Source: Alcanivorax jadensis T9 (GTDB lineage Bacteria; Pseudomonadota; Gammaproteobacteria; Pseudomonadales; Alcanivoracaceae). Taken from it: DNA of 64,000 nucleotides. Every line of letters starts with the position of its first letter. The first letter of the stretch is position 1. The notes below the pieces were generated by a model. That model had not been told where the DNA came from. It ran no database searches and saw only the letters and a program-made list of their open reading frames with translations. Shown one piece after another: positions 1 to 9,373 of the stretch. Where the stretch lies: NCBI RefSeq assembly GCF_000756655.1, contig NZ_ARXU01000007.1:96484-160483 (forward strand). The letters are read 5' to 3'. A program made the translations under genes and the position numbers.

Positions 1-1
1 C

Positions 2-1093
2 ATGGGTTTCAAATGCGGTATCGTCGGTCTGCCCAACGTGGGGAAATCCACCCTGTTCAACGCGCTGACCAAAGCGGGGATTGATGCCGAGAACTTCCCG
101 TTCTGCACCATTGAGCCCAACACCGGGGTAGTACCGATTCCTGACCCGCGGATGGACAAGCTGTCCGCCATTGTCAGCCCGGAGCGGATAATGCCTGCCA
201 CCATGGAATTCGTGGATATCGCCGGCCTGGTGGCCGGGGCCTCCAAGGGCGAAGGCCTGGGTAACAAGTTTCTCGCCAACATCCGCGAGACAGATGCCAT
301 CGCCCACGTAGTGCGCTGTTTCGATGACGAAAATGTGATCCACGTGTCCGGCAAGGTCTCGCCACTGGATGATATCGACATCATCAACACCGAGCTGGCG
401 CTGGCCGATCTGGACACCGTGGAGAAGGCCCACCTGCGTGCCACCAAAGCCGCCAAGGGGCAGGACAAGGACGCCAAGGGCCTGCTGCCCGTGCTGGACA
501 AGGTACTGCCCGCCCTCAACGAAGGGGAACCGGCACGTTCCGTGGATCTGACCGATGATGAGCGCAAGGCCATCAAGAGTCTGAACCTGCTGACTCTGAA
601 GCCGACCATGTACATCGCCAACGTGGACGAAGGCGGTTTTGAGGACAACGCCCTGCTGGACGCCGTGCGCGAACTGGCCGAGAAGGAAAATTCCTCCGTG
701 GTGCCCATCTGCGCCAAGATCGAATCGGAAATTGCCGAGCTGGACGACGAAGAGAAAGCCGACTTCCTGGCCGACCTGGGCATGGAAGAGCCGGGCCTCA
801 ACCGGGTCATCCGCGCCGGCTTCAACCTGCTGGGTCTACAGACCTACTTCACGGCGGGCAAGAAGGAGGTCCGCGCCTGGACCATTCGCGTTGGCGCCAC
901 CGCCCCCCAGGCTGCCGGCGTGATCCACACCGACTTCGAGAAGGGCTTCATCCGCGCCGAAGTCACCGCCTACGATGACTATGTCGAGAATAACGGCGAG
1001 GCCGGCGCCAAGGATGCCGGCAAATGGCGCCTGGAAGGCAAGGAATATATCGTCAAGGACGGCGACGTAGTGCACTTCCGGTTTAACGTCTGA
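2..1093 (+). CDS. ychF: Redox-responsive Obg-like ATPase YchF
   Basis: This is a universally conserved P-loop ATPase of the OBG family that binds ribosomes and is tied to oxidative-stress responses. The 363-aa product has the usual family length. The P-loop GLPNVGKST lies at about residues 9-17 and the DIAGLV switch region at about 73-78. The C-terminal TGS-type domain ends in HFRFNV, a typical YchF ending. The ATG is at the second base of the window, so its ribosome binding site is not visible. An intrinsic terminator follows the stop codon. The identification is secure; the true start is likely but unconfirmed because upstream sequence is missing. Confidence 0.97.
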   Translation: MGFKCGIVGLPNVGKSTLFNALTKAGIDAENFPFCTIEPNTGVVPIPDPRMDKLSAIVSPERIMPATMEFVDIAGLVAGASKGEGLGNKFLANIRETDAIAHVVRCFDDENVIHVSGKVSPLDDIDIINTELALADLDTVEKAHLRATKAAKGQDKDAKGLLPVLDKVLPALNEGEPARSVDLTDDERKAIKSLNLLTLKPTMYIANVDEGGFEDNALLDAVRELAEKENSSVVPICAKIESEIAELDDEEKADFLADLGMEEPGLNRVIRAGFNLLGLQTYFTAGKKEVRAWTIRVGATAPQAAGVIHTDFEKGFIRAEVTAYDDYVENNGEAGAKDAGKWRLEGKEYIVKDGDVVHFRFNV

Positions 1094-1127
1094 AGCATAG
1101 CGACTAGCCGCGAGCTTCTAGCTCAAC

Positions 1128-1164
1128 AAAAAAGGCCGCACCCTTCCGGGGCGGCCTTTTCTTT
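1128..1164 (+). terminator. Intrinsic terminator after ychF
   Basis: An A-run precedes GGCCGC, an 11-base loop and GCGGCC, followed by TTTTCTTT. It lies 35 bp after the ychF stop. The A-run on the left arm means it could also work for cysE transcription coming from the other side. Confidence 0.85.
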
Positions 1165-1168
1165 GTTC

Positions 1169-1274
1169 GTAGGAGCGGCGCTCGAGCCGCGAACGTACTT
1201 GCGAATGCTTTCCCGGACGTCCCCTTTGGGCTTCGCGACTCATCCTTGCAGAGCACAGAGAGCGTCGCTCCTAC
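1169..1274. repeat. REP-like inverted repeat pair
   Basis: GTAGGAGCGGCGCTCGAGCC at 1169-1188, continuing into GCGAAC, is answered by an inverted partner ending AGCGTCGCTCCTAC at 1261-1274. The layout matches Pseudomonas-type REP doublets in convergent intergenic regions, here between ychF and cysE. Confidence 0.7.
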
Positions 1275-1286
1275 GGTGCCAATAGC

Positions 1287-2054
1287 TTAGTCTGTTCCGC
1301 CGGCGTTGACCGGCTCGAAGTCTTCATCCTTCAACTCCGGTAACTTCTCGTCACACCCCTGAATCCCCTGCTTCTTGAGATTATTGCAGACCCGGTCCAG
1401 CTTGTTGTCGACCGCGTGCATGTGATCCAGAAGAAGATGAATGGCTTCGGCCACCGGGTCGGGCATGTCGTTGCTGACACCATAGGCCTGAAAGCCGATC
1501 TTCTCTGCCATTTCCTGACGGTTCTTTTCCGTCTCGGTAATCGGCTTACTGACCACCCGGCCGGGAATGCCTATCACCGTCGCCCCTTCCGGCACCTCCT
1601 TGGTGACCACGGAGTTGGAGCCGATCTTGGCGTTCTTGTGTACGGTGAACGGACCCAGCACCTTGGCACCGGCACCGACCACCACGCCATCCTCGAGGGT
1701 CGGGTGGCGCTTGCCTTTGCTCCAGCTGGTGCCACCCAGAGTGACGCCATGATAGAGCGTCACGTCATCGCCAATTTCTGCGGTTTCACCAATCACCACC
1801 CCCATGCCGTGGTCGATAAAGAAACGTCGACCGATTTTGGCGCCGGGATGAATTTCGATGCCGGTCATCCAGCGGGCGAAGGTGGAAACGAAGCGCGCCA
1901 GTTGCTTGAAATTACGCCTCCACAAGCCATGGGCAAGACGATGAAACAGCACCGCATGCAGGCCAGGGTAATTGAGCAACACTTCCAGCGTGTTGCGCGC
2001 CGCGGGGTCCCGGTGGAATACCGACGCGATGTCCTCGCGTACTCGATCAAACAT
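1287..2054 (-). CDS. cysE: Serine O-acetyltransferase
   Basis: The product transfers an acetyl group from acetyl-CoA to L-serine, the first step of cysteine synthesis. The 255-aa protein has an N-terminal helical region beginning [17 protein letters not shown] and a left-handed beta-helix of hexapeptide repeats from about residue 65. It contains the family signatures IHPGAKIG and [18 protein letters not shown]. This is the short CysE form found together with isc genes in Pseudomonas, but no iscR follows here: the next gene is ychF, convergent. trmJ lies 50 bp upstream on the same strand, so the two are probably co-transcribed. Confidence 0.95.
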   Translation of the reverse strand: MFDRVREDIASVFHRDPAARNTLEVLLNYPGLHAVLFHRLAHGLWRRNFKQLARFVSTFARWMTGIEIHPGAKIGRRFFIDHGMGVVIGETAEIGDDVTLYHGVTLGGTSWSKGKRHPTLEDGVVVGAGAKVLGPFTVHKNAKIGSNSVVTKEVPEGATVIGIPGRVVSKPITETEKNRQEMAEKIGFQAYGVSNDMPDPVAEAIHLLLDHMHAVDNKLDRVCNNLKKQGIQGCDEKLPELKDEDFEPVNAGGTD

Positions 2055-2104
2055 AGATACCTCGTCTTGGGCATAGCCGGTTGGATAACACGGGGGAGCG
2101 CGTG

Positions 2105-2878
2105 CTACTTCCCGTCATTGCTCGGCATTTTTCTTTCCAGCGCCACCAGCACACCACGCAGAATACTCATTTCCATTTTGTCCGGTCGCGCGCGCATAAA
2201 CAAACGGCGCATGCGCGTCATGACCTGGCCAGGCTGCTGCGGATTGAGGAAACCGCTCTGCGCCATGACCTTCTCAAGATGATCCAGGAAACCGGCCACC
2301 GCTTCATTACTGGCCAGCGGCTCATCCCAGAACATCTCCGGCAGCGGCATGGCCTCGCGACGGGAACGGGATTCCTTGAGATCGAAATCATCGCCCAGCA
2401 GAGCCATGCGCAGCTCATAACTGATTAATTGGACCGCCGACGCCACATTCAAGACCCCGTACTCGGGATTGGTGGGCACGCTCACATGCAGATTACAGCG
2501 GCGCAGCTCGTCATTGGTGAGCCCCCGGTCCTCACGACCGAACAGCACCGCAATACGGGTGTCATCCGGCTCGTGGGACAATTGCGCCGCCAGTTGTCGG
2601 GGCGTCAGACAGGGCCAGGGAATACGCCGCTGGCGGGCGCTGGTACCGATCACCAGGGTGGCGCCTTCCAGAGCCTCATCCAGGGTCTCGCAGACCTGGG
2701 CGGCTTCCAGCACGTCTCCTGCCCCGGAAGCCCGGGCAGTGGCTTCCACGGACGGGTAATCACGGGGCTGGATGAGTCTCAGGTCCGACATGCCCATGGT
2801 TTTCATGGCCCGGGCTGCGGCACCAATATTGCCGGGATGGGTGGTTTCCACCATCACAATACGCACATTTTCTAGCAT
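2105..2878 (-). CDS. trmJ: tRNA (cytidine/uridine-2'-O-)-methyltransferase TrmJ
   Basis: This SPOUT-class methyltransferase 2'-O-methylates position 32 of several tRNAs. The 257-aa product starts [20 protein letters not shown], the typical TrmJ opening, and carries the SAM-binding knot motifs [15 protein letters not shown] at about 148-162 and [14 protein letters not shown] at about 185-198. It is divergent from suhB across 184 bp and is followed by cysE on the same strand. The suhB/trmJ/cysE neighbourhood is conserved in Pseudomonas-like bacteria. Confidence 0.95.
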   Translation of the reverse strand: MLENVRIVMVETTHPGNIGAAARAMKTMGMSDLRLIQPRDYPSVEATARASGAGDVLEAAQVCETLDEALEGATLVIGTSARQRRIPWPCLTPRQLAAQLSHEPDDTRIAVLFGREDRGLTNDELRRCNLHVSVPTNPEYGVLNVASAVQLISYELRMALLGDDFDLKESRSRREAMPLPEMFWDEPLASNEAVAGFLDHLEKVMAQSGFLNPQQPGQVMTRMRRLFMRARPDKMEMSILRGVLVALERKMPSNDGK

Positions 2879-3062
2879 GGAAGAGGTACCTGTACTCGGG
2901 TCTGGCCGGAAAAGGCGGCAATGTTATCATGGGAATCACTGAATAATCCCTTAAGTGGCGCCTAACGCTGCCCTGATCGCGCAGGCTCTGCTACAATCCG
3001 CGCCCCGGTTTATTTGGCCGGGCGCTCTTTGACAGCCCTAATACTTTTTTGAGGACAGATGC

Positions 3063-3881
3063 ATGCATGCGCCGCAAGTGAATATTGCCCTGCGAGCCGC
3101 CCGTCAGGCGGGTAACCTGATTCGTCGTGCCGCCGAAAGCAATGACCCGTTATCTGTCAGCAAGAAAGGGATGAACGACTTCGTCACCGAAGTGGATCGT
3201 GCCGCCGAGCAGCGCATCATCGAGGTCATCCTCAAGGCCTACCCGGATCACAGCATCCTGGCCGAGGAATCCGGCGAAACCCGCGGCAAGGGTGACGGAG
3301 CTGACTATCAGTGGGTGATCGACCCGCTGGATGGCACCACCAACTTCATTCATGGCTTTCCCCAGTACTGCGTCTCCATTGCCCTGAAATACCGCGGCAA
3401 GCTGGAACACGCGGTCATTTACGATCCCAACCGGGATGAAGAATTTACCGCCAGCCGTGGTCGCGGCGCTGCCCTTAACGGCCGCCGTATCCGCTGCACC
3501 AACCGCCCCGGTCTGGAAGGCTGCCTGATCGGCACCGGTTTCCCGTTCCGCAAGGACCAGGCGCCACACATGGACGCCTACCTGGGCATGTTTGCCGACA
3601 TCGCTGCTGCCACCGCCGGCCTGCGCCGCCCGGGCTCTGCGGCCCTGGACCTGGCCTGGCTGGCCGCTGGCCGCCTGGACGGCTTCTTCGAATTCGGCCT
3701 GTCCGAGTGGGATCTGGCCGCCGGCGCCCTGCTGATCACCGAAGCCGGTGGCCTGGTGGGCGACCTGAGCGGTGGCCACAAATTCCTGGAAAGCGGCGGC
3801 ATCGTTGCCGGCAGCCCGAAAGTCTTCAAGGGGCTGCTGCAGAAGATCAAGCCGCACCTGAACGACGGTTTGCGTCGATAG
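3063..3881 (+). CDS. suhB: Inositol-1-monophosphatase SuhB
   Basis: This is a magnesium-dependent inositol monophosphatase; in enterobacteria SuhB also joins the ribosomal-RNA antitermination complex. The 272-aa product contains the metal-site motifs ILAEESGE (about 66-73) and WVIDPLDGTTNFIHGFP (about 84-100), and the second signature SEWDLAAGALLITEAGG (about 213-229). Three nested ATGs occur at 3059, 3063 and 3067; the one at 3063 is in frame and sits 7 bp after GAGGA. A REP-like block follows the gene. Confidence 0.95.
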   Translation: MHAPQVNIALRAARQAGNLIRRAAESNDPLSVSKKGMNDFVTEVDRAAEQRIIEVILKAYPDHSILAEESGETRGKGDGADYQWVIDPLDGTTNFIHGFPQYCVSIALKYRGKLEHAVIYDPNRDEEFTASRGRGAALNGRRIRCTNRPGLEGCLIGTGFPFRKDQAPHMDAYLGMFADIAAATAGLRRPGSAALDLAWLAAGRLDGFFEFGLSEWDLAAGALLITEAGGLVGDLSGGHKFLESGGIVAGSPKVFKGLLQKIKPHLNDGLRR

Positions 3882-3898
3882 ATTTTCTATCGGACGTC

Positions 3899-4056
3899 GT
3901 TGTAGGCGCGCCGCTTGAGGCGCGAATCGGCAAAATTCGAGGCGAGTACCGAGAAGCGAGTCGCGAAAGGCGATACGAACTTCGGTTTTGATTTTCGTTA
4001 CTCGCTTCTCGGTACTCGCTCCGTATCATTCGCGCCTCAAGCGGCGCTCCTACGGC
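3899..4056. repeat. Nested REP-like palindrome
   Basis: This block fills most of the 315-bp gap between suhB and the aldehyde dehydrogenase gene. The outer arms are TGTAGGCGCGCCGCTTGAGG (from 3901) and its near inverse ending GCGGCGCTCCTACG. Inside them is a perfect 20-bp inverted repeat, GCGAGTACCGAGAAGCGAGT at 3942-3961 against 4000-4019. No gene is visible in the gap. Confidence 0.75.
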
Positions 4057-4196
4057 CGCGTTATTGCAACGCCCTCCCTGCGCCTTCCTGTCTTTTCCTT
4101 AGACCCCGAACCGATTTTTCTCTTCCGGCATGGACATCTGCCCTTGCTTTGCTAGCGTAATACGCAACACGCTGCAAAAAGCTCGGGAGATGTACG

Positions 4197-5651
4197 ATGA
4201 CGGTTACCCTCACTGACAACGCCCTGTTTCGCCAGCAGTGCTATATCAATGGCCGCTGGTGCGATGCGGATGACGGCGCCACCTTCACCGTGACCAACCC
4301 GGCCACTGATGAAAGCCTGGGCACCTCGCCGCGGATGGGCGAAGCAGAAACCCGCCAGGCCATCGATGCCGCCCACGGGGCTTTTCCTGCCTGGCGGGAT
4401 CTGCCCGCCGCGCAACGGGCCGTTTTACTGGAGGCCTGGCACGACCTGATGATGGAACACCAGGATGATCTGGGGCGACTGATGACCCTGGAACAGGGCA
4501 AGCCCCTGGCCGAGGCGAAGGGCGAAATCGCCTATGCCGCCTCCTTCCTGAAATGGTTTGCCGAGGAGGCGCGGCGCGCCTACGGCGATACCATCCCTGC
4601 CCCCAAGCCGGGCCAGCGGATTGTGGTGATCAAACAACCCATCGGCGTCACCGCCGCCATCACCCCCTGGAATTTCCCCTCGTCCATGATCACCCGCAAG
4701 GCCGGGGCCGCTCTGGCAGCCGGCTGCACCATGGTGGTCAAACCCGCCAGCGCCACCCCCTACTCCGCCCTGGCGCTGGCTGAGCTGGCCGAGCGCGCGG
4801 GCATTCCCGCTGGCGTGTTCAATGTGATTACCGGCAGCGCCGGGGCCATTTCCACCGCCCTCACTGACTCGCCCATTCTTCGCAAACTGAGCTTTACCGG
4901 GTCCACCGAAGTGGGCTCCAAGCTGATGGCCCAGTGCGCCAAGCACATTCAGAAAGTGTCCCTGGAACTGGGCGGCAACGCGCCCTTTATCGTCTTTGAC
5001 GATGCCAACCTGGACAAGGCCGTGGAAGGCGCCATGGCCAGCAAGTTCCGCAACACTGGCCAGACCTGCGTGTGCGTTAACCGCTTTCTGGTACAGGACA
5101 GCATCCACGATGCTTTCGTGGAAAAGCTGAAAACCGCCATCGAGGCCATGAAAGTCGGTGATGGTCTGGAAGATGGCGTCAGCCAGGCGGCCCTGATCAA
5201 CCGCGATGCCGCCGACAAGGTCATGGAGCATCTGGAAGATGCCCTGGGCAAGGGCGCCAAAGTGGTTACCGGCGGTCAACGCCATCAGCGAGGTGGCAAC
5301 TTCGTGCAGCCCACCCTGATCACCGGCGTGACCACCGATGCGCAACTCTGCCAGGAAGAGACCTTTGGCCCGCTGGCCGCTGTGATTCCATTCCGCACGG
5401 AAGAGGACGCCATTCGCATTGCCAACGACACCCCCTACGGCCTGGCCGCCTATTTCTACAGCGACAACATCCACCGCTGCTGGCGCGTGGCAGAAGCACT
5501 GGAAAGCGGCATGGTGGGCGTCAACGAAGGTCTGATCTCCAACGCCGCCGCCCCCTTCGGCGGGGTCAAGGAATCCGGCCTGGGCCGCGAAGGTTCCCAC
5601 CAGGGCATGGACGAATACCTGGAAGACAAGTACCTGTGTATGGGTAGCTAA
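4197..5651 (+). CDS. gabD: NAD(P)-dependent succinate-semialdehyde dehydrogenase
   Basis: The product is an aldehyde dehydrogenase that probably oxidises succinate semialdehyde to succinate. The 484-aa length is that of GabD. Visible are the cofactor-binding stretch TPWNFPSSMITRKAGAALAA, the general-base motif LELGGNAPFIV and the catalytic cysteine in NTGQTCVCVNRF. GGAG lies 6 bp before the ATG. It is the first of six co-oriented catabolic genes; a GABA-type aminotransferase two genes downstream supports a GabD/GabT role. Substrate assignment rests on family resemblance, and a related semialdehyde could be the true substrate. Confidence 0.85.
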   Translation: MTVTLTDNALFRQQCYINGRWCDADDGATFTVTNPATDESLGTSPRMGEAETRQAIDAAHGAFPAWRDLPAAQRAVLLEAWHDLMMEHQDDLGRLMTLEQGKPLAEAKGEIAYAASFLKWFAEEARRAYGDTIPAPKPGQRIVVIKQPIGVTAAITPWNFPSSMITRKAGAALAAGCTMVVKPASATPYSALALAELAERAGIPAGVFNVITGSAGAISTALTDSPILRKLSFTGSTEVGSKLMAQCAKHIQKVSLELGGNAPFIVFDDANLDKAVEGAMASKFRNTGQTCVCVNRFLVQDSIHDAFVEKLKTAIEAMKVGDGLEDGVSQAALINRDAADKVMEHLEDALGKGAKVVTGGQRHQRGGNFVQPTLITGVTTDAQLCQEETFGPLAAVIPFRTEEDAIRIANDTPYGLAAYFYSDNIHRCWRVAEALESGMVGVNEGLISNAAAPFGGVKESGLGREGSHQGMDEYLEDKYLCMGS

Positions 5652-5824
5652 CAACAGCTTCACAAGACAGACTGCAAGCTGGGCTTTATCGCATCGCTTG
5701 CAGAAACCGGAGCGCTTCACCTCCACACAAACAGGCTTGCATCGCGGGCACGCATTGCCGCCACGGCCCAGACAGCCTGTATTGCAGCGTGGAGATAGCG
5801 ACCTGCAGCTGATAAGGAGGCGGA

Positions 5825-6964
5825 ATGGGACAAGCGTTGAACATCGCCCTGCTCCCCGGTGACGGCATCGGCCCGGAAGTAATGGACGTGGCGGAGGCGG
5901 TGCTGGACCTGCTGATACAGCGCTACCAGCTGCCGTTGGGGCATACCCGCTTTGACTGGCCTTCCCATGCCTGGCATCAGAGCCACGGCCAGATGATGCC
6001 CAGCGACGGGGTTGCACAACTGCGCGAATTTGATGCCATGCTGCTGGGCGCCCTGGGTGACCCGGGGCCGCTGGAAGACTCTTCCCGTTTTGTCCTTTCC
6101 GACAGCGTCTCGCTGGCGCCATTACTGGCCCTGCGTAAACAGCTGGACCTGTGGGCCTGCGAACGCCCGGCCCGCTGGCTGCCCGGCGCGCCCCAGTATC
6201 TGGCCGACCCGCGCGCCCGAGAGGTGGACATGCTGGTAATCCGCGAAAACAGTGAAGGCGAATACAGCGGCCAAGGTGGCCGGCTCGCCCCGGGTACAGC
6301 ACAGGAAGTGGCCACCCAGGTAGAAGTGTTCACCGCCCGCGCCACCGAACGGCTGATCCGCCATGCGTTCCGACGGGCCCGTCAACGGTCCACCCAGCGG
6401 GAGGTTCCGCGCCAGTTCAAGAACGACAAGCACGCCCAGGTGTGCCTGATCACCAAACGCAACGCCCAGCCCTTCTGGGGCGACCTGTACACCGACACCT
6501 TTCACCGCATCGCCGCCGAGTTCCCCGATGTGGACATCCATCACGAGCTGGTGGATGCCGCCTGCATGAAGTTCGTACAGTGCCCCTGGCGCTTCGACGT
6601 GGTCGTCGCCAGCAATCTGCACGGCGACATTCTTACCGACCTGGCGGCGGTACTGTGTGGCGGCCCGGGCCTGGCCCCATCCGCCAACCTGAACCCGGAT
6701 GAACCGTCGCTGCCGGCACTGTTCGAACCCGTGCACGGCAGCGCCCCGGATATTGCCGGCCAGAACCTGGCCGACCCCCGCGCTACCCTGATGAGCCTGG
6801 CCATGCTGCTAGACAATCTGGCCCACCATCACCCGGCCATCGGCAGCGCGGCACAACATCTGCATGACCTGATCCAGGCAGACCTAGCCCGCGAGGCAAA
6901 CGGCGAAGCCTTTTCGGGCACCCGGGAAACCGGACAACGGCTATGTCAGTGGCTGGCAGCCTGA
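5825..6964 (+). CDS. Isocitrate/isopropylmalate-family dehydrogenase
   Basis: This is a 379-aa member of the beta-decarboxylating dehydrogenase superfamily, which oxidises a 2-hydroxy acid with NAD and usually removes CO2. It starts with the family motif LLPGDGIGPEVM. It also has VIRENSEGEYSGQGG, closest to tartrate/D-malate dehydrogenases, and NLHGDILTDLAAVLCGG for metal and cofactor binding. GGAGG precedes the ATG by 5 bp. leuCD are not nearby and the neighbours are catabolic, so LeuB is unlikely. A substrate such as malate, tartrate or a derivative is inferred only. Confidence 0.8.
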   Translation: MGQALNIALLPGDGIGPEVMDVAEAVLDLLIQRYQLPLGHTRFDWPSHAWHQSHGQMMPSDGVAQLREFDAMLLGALGDPGPLEDSSRFVLSDSVSLAPLLALRKQLDLWACERPARWLPGAPQYLADPRAREVDMLVIRENSEGEYSGQGGRLAPGTAQEVATQVEVFTARATERLIRHAFRRARQRSTQREVPRQFKNDKHAQVCLITKRNAQPFWGDLYTDTFHRIAAEFPDVDIHHELVDAACMKFVQCPWRFDVVVASNLHGDILTDLAAVLCGGPGLAPSANLNPDEPSLPALFEPVHGSAPDIAGQNLADPRATLMSLAMLLDNLAHHHPAIGSAAQHLHDLIQADLAREANGEAFSGTRETGQRLCQWLAA

Positions 6965-7001
6965 AGCGGCGCTGGCAAGCCAACAACAGAAAGGAGGCAC
7001 T

Positions 7002-8288
7002 ATGAGTCACCTGTCCCCCCTGCTGGTGCAATCCAGCGGTATTTGTGCGGAGCGCGGCGAAGGAAACTGGCTCTACGACCAGGATGGCAATCGCTGGCTG
7101 GATTTCACCTCCGGTATCGGTGTGACCTCCACCGGGCACTGTCACCCCAAAGTGGTGGCCGCCGCTCAGGAGCAGGTCGGCAAACTGGTCCATGCGCAAT
7201 ATGCCACCGTCAAACATCCCAACCTGCTTGAACTGACTGACCGGCTCTACAAGCATCTCCCAGCACATATGGATGCTGTCGCGTTTTCCAATTCCGGCAG
7301 TGAATCCGTGGAAGCGGCATTTCGCCTGGCACGCCAGGCTACCGGTCGCCCCAACATTGTGGTGTTTCGGGGCGGCTTCCATGGCAGGACCATGGGCGCG
7401 GCCTCGCTGACTACCTCCAACAACAAGGTGCGCACCGGCTGGGCCCCGCTGATGGCCGGCGTGTCGGTTGCTCCCTTCCCGCATTCTTACCGCTATGGCT
7501 GGGACGAAGACACCACGGTGGACTTCTGTCTGGAAGAACTCGACCACCTGATGATTACCGAGTGCAACCCCAAGGACACTGCGGCCATCATCATCGAACC
7601 GGTTCAAGGTGAATACGGCTACTACCCGGCGCCGAAACGCTTCATGGAAGGCCTGCAGGCACGTTGCAAGGAACATGGCATCCTGCTGATTATGGACGAG
7701 ATCCAGGCTGGCTATGGGCGCACCGGCAAGTTCTGGAGCCACGAACACAGCGGAGTATCCGGCGATATCCTGATCACAGCCAAAGGGCTGGCCAGTGGTT
7801 ATCCGCTGTCTGCCATTGCTGCCAGCAAATCTCTCATGGACAAGGGCTACCCGGGCTCCCAGGGCGGTACCTACGGCGCCAATGCGGTTGCCTGTGCCGC
7901 AGCCATCGCCACACTGGACGTGATCGAAGAAGAAGGGCTGGTAGAGCACGCCCGCGAGATGGGTGACTACCTGCTGGAAAAACTCACCGCCATTCAACAG
8001 GATTTCCCCTGTATCGAAGAGATACGCGGCCAGGGCCTCATGCTCGGCGCCGAGATCACCAGCTCACCGGGCGTGGCGGATGGCGACCACGCTGCTGCCA
8101 TTCTCAAGGCCTGCGAGGATGATGGCGTCCTGCTGCTTCGCTGTGGTCACAAGGGACAGGTGGTTCGCTGGCTTCCTGCGCTCAACGTGACACGGGAGGA
8201 AATCGATATCGCCGTGGGCGCCTTCGCCAAGGCGCTGGCCAGCACGTGCAAGAATCAGGATAAGCGCTGCTCAAGCTGCAAAAGCTAA
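7002..8288 (+). CDS. Class III aminotransferase, 4-aminobutyrate-type
   Basis: This PLP-dependent fold-I transaminase of the class III group probably moves the amino group of GABA or another omega-amino acid to a 2-oxo acid. Visible features in the 428-aa product are NSGSESVEAAFRLARQ, the PLP-aspartate motif LIMDEIQAGYGRTGKFW and the lysine region ILITAKGLASGYPLSAI. AAAGGAGG precedes the ATG by 5 bp. The C-terminal tail KNQDKRCSSCKS is cysteine-rich and unusual for the family. With the upstream semialdehyde dehydrogenase it would convert GABA to succinate. Confidence 0.82.
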   Translation: MSHLSPLLVQSSGICAERGEGNWLYDQDGNRWLDFTSGIGVTSTGHCHPKVVAAAQEQVGKLVHAQYATVKHPNLLELTDRLYKHLPAHMDAVAFSNSGSESVEAAFRLARQATGRPNIVVFRGGFHGRTMGAASLTTSNNKVRTGWAPLMAGVSVAPFPHSYRYGWDEDTTVDFCLEELDHLMITECNPKDTAAIIIEPVQGEYGYYPAPKRFMEGLQARCKEHGILLIMDEIQAGYGRTGKFWSHEHSGVSGDILITAKGLASGYPLSAIAASKSLMDKGYPGSQGGTYGANAVACAAAIATLDVIEEEGLVEHAREMGDYLLEKLTAIQQDFPCIEEIRGQGLMLGAEITSSPGVADGDHAAAILKACEDDGVLLLRCGHKGQVVRWLPALNVTREEIDIAVGAFAKALASTCKNQDKRCSSCKS

Positions 8289-8324
8289 CATTCGAAAGCC
8301 ACCGGAAAGTGAAAGAGTCACATT

Positions 8325-9296
8325 ATGAGCAAACCGGTAATTACGGTACTGATGGCCGAAGATGAGCCGCCCATGCCCGGGCTTGAAGCCCTTGAAGGGC
8401 AAGCGGTGGTTCGCGAGGCACGGCATCGGGAGGAACTGGAAGCGGCACTTCCGGAAACGGAAATTCTGCTGGTGACGGATTTTCGCACCGACATGCTGCA
8501 GGAAGTCTGGCCGGATCCCTGCAACATACGCTGGATACATGCCACCAGTGCGGGGGTGGATGCCCTGATGATTCCACCGGTCCGTGACAGCGATATCCCA
8601 GTCACCAATGCCAGAGGTATCTTTGACCGCGGTATTGCCGAATATGTGCTCGGCGCCATGCTGCTGTTTGCCAAAGACACGCTCACCAACCTGTCTTTGA
8701 TGAAGCAGCATCGCTGGCAACATCGGGAAACCCGTCTGCTGCGAGGCAGTCGGGCACTGGTCGTGGGGGCCGGCTCCATTGGCCGGGAAGTGGCAACCGT
8801 ACTGGGCGCCATGGGTGTCAGCGTGGTGGGCACCGCCCGTAACGCCCGGGAGGATGCGGCTTTCGAGCGGGTTCATGCCCAACAGGATCTGCCTGATCTT
8901 CTCCCGGAAGCAGACTACGTCATCATCACTGCACCACTGACGCCGCAGACCGAAGGGTTGTTCGACGCCGACCAGTTCCTGCGCATGAAACCTGGCGCGG
9001 TACTGATCAATGTGGGTCGCGGCCCGATCGTGGAAACCTCGGCTCTGCTTGCCGCATTGCAAAGCGGACGCCTGGGAGGGGTCGCTCTGGATGTATTCGA
9101 AGAAGAGCCCCTGCACGCCAACCACCCGCTCTGGGATGAACCCAACGCGATGCTGTCCGCTCATATGGCTGGTGATTTTATTGGCTGGCGTGCGGCGCTG
9201 GGGCAACAATTTGTCGATAACTTTCAACGCTGGCAGAAGGGAGAGCCCCTGAACAACCCGGTCAGCAAGGAACACGGCTATGTCAGTAATGCCTGA
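8325..9296 (+). CDS. D-2-hydroxyacid dehydrogenase
   Basis: This 323-aa NAD(P)-dependent dehydrogenase of the D-isomer-specific family interconverts 2-oxo acids and D-2-hydroxy acids. The Rossmann motif VVGAGSIGREVATVLGAMG lies at about 146-164, the signature VLINVGRGPIVETSALLAAL at about 226-245, and the likely catalytic histidine in LSAHMAGD at about 277. It stands 36 bp after the class III aminotransferase gene. In this setting it could reduce a 2-oxo acid made by one of the two transaminases; the substrate is not deducible. Confidence 0.85.
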   Translation: MSKPVITVLMAEDEPPMPGLEALEGQAVVREARHREELEAALPETEILLVTDFRTDMLQEVWPDPCNIRWIHATSAGVDALMIPPVRDSDIPVTNARGIFDRGIAEYVLGAMLLFAKDTLTNLSLMKQHRWQHRETRLLRGSRALVVGAGSIGREVATVLGAMGVSVVGTARNAREDAAFERVHAQQDLPDLLPEADYVIITAPLTPQTEGLFDADQFLRMKPGAVLINVGRGPIVETSALLAALQSGRLGGVALDVFEEEPLHANHPLWDEPNAMLSAHMAGDFIGWRAALGQQFVDNFQRWQKGEPLNNPVSKEHGYVSNA

Positions 9297-9373
9297 GGTC
9301 TGAGCCAGACAAGAACCCCAGCAGCGTACTGCGCAGAGCAAGACAGGATTAGCGTCAACCAGGAGCGATGCCG

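Noticed and set aside
4425..6302. Long minus-strand open frame (625 codons) opposite the aldehyde dehydrogenase gene
   Set aside because: It is a shadow of the GC-rich plus-strand genes gabD and the next dehydrogenase; its translation is Gly/His/Ala-rich with no family features.
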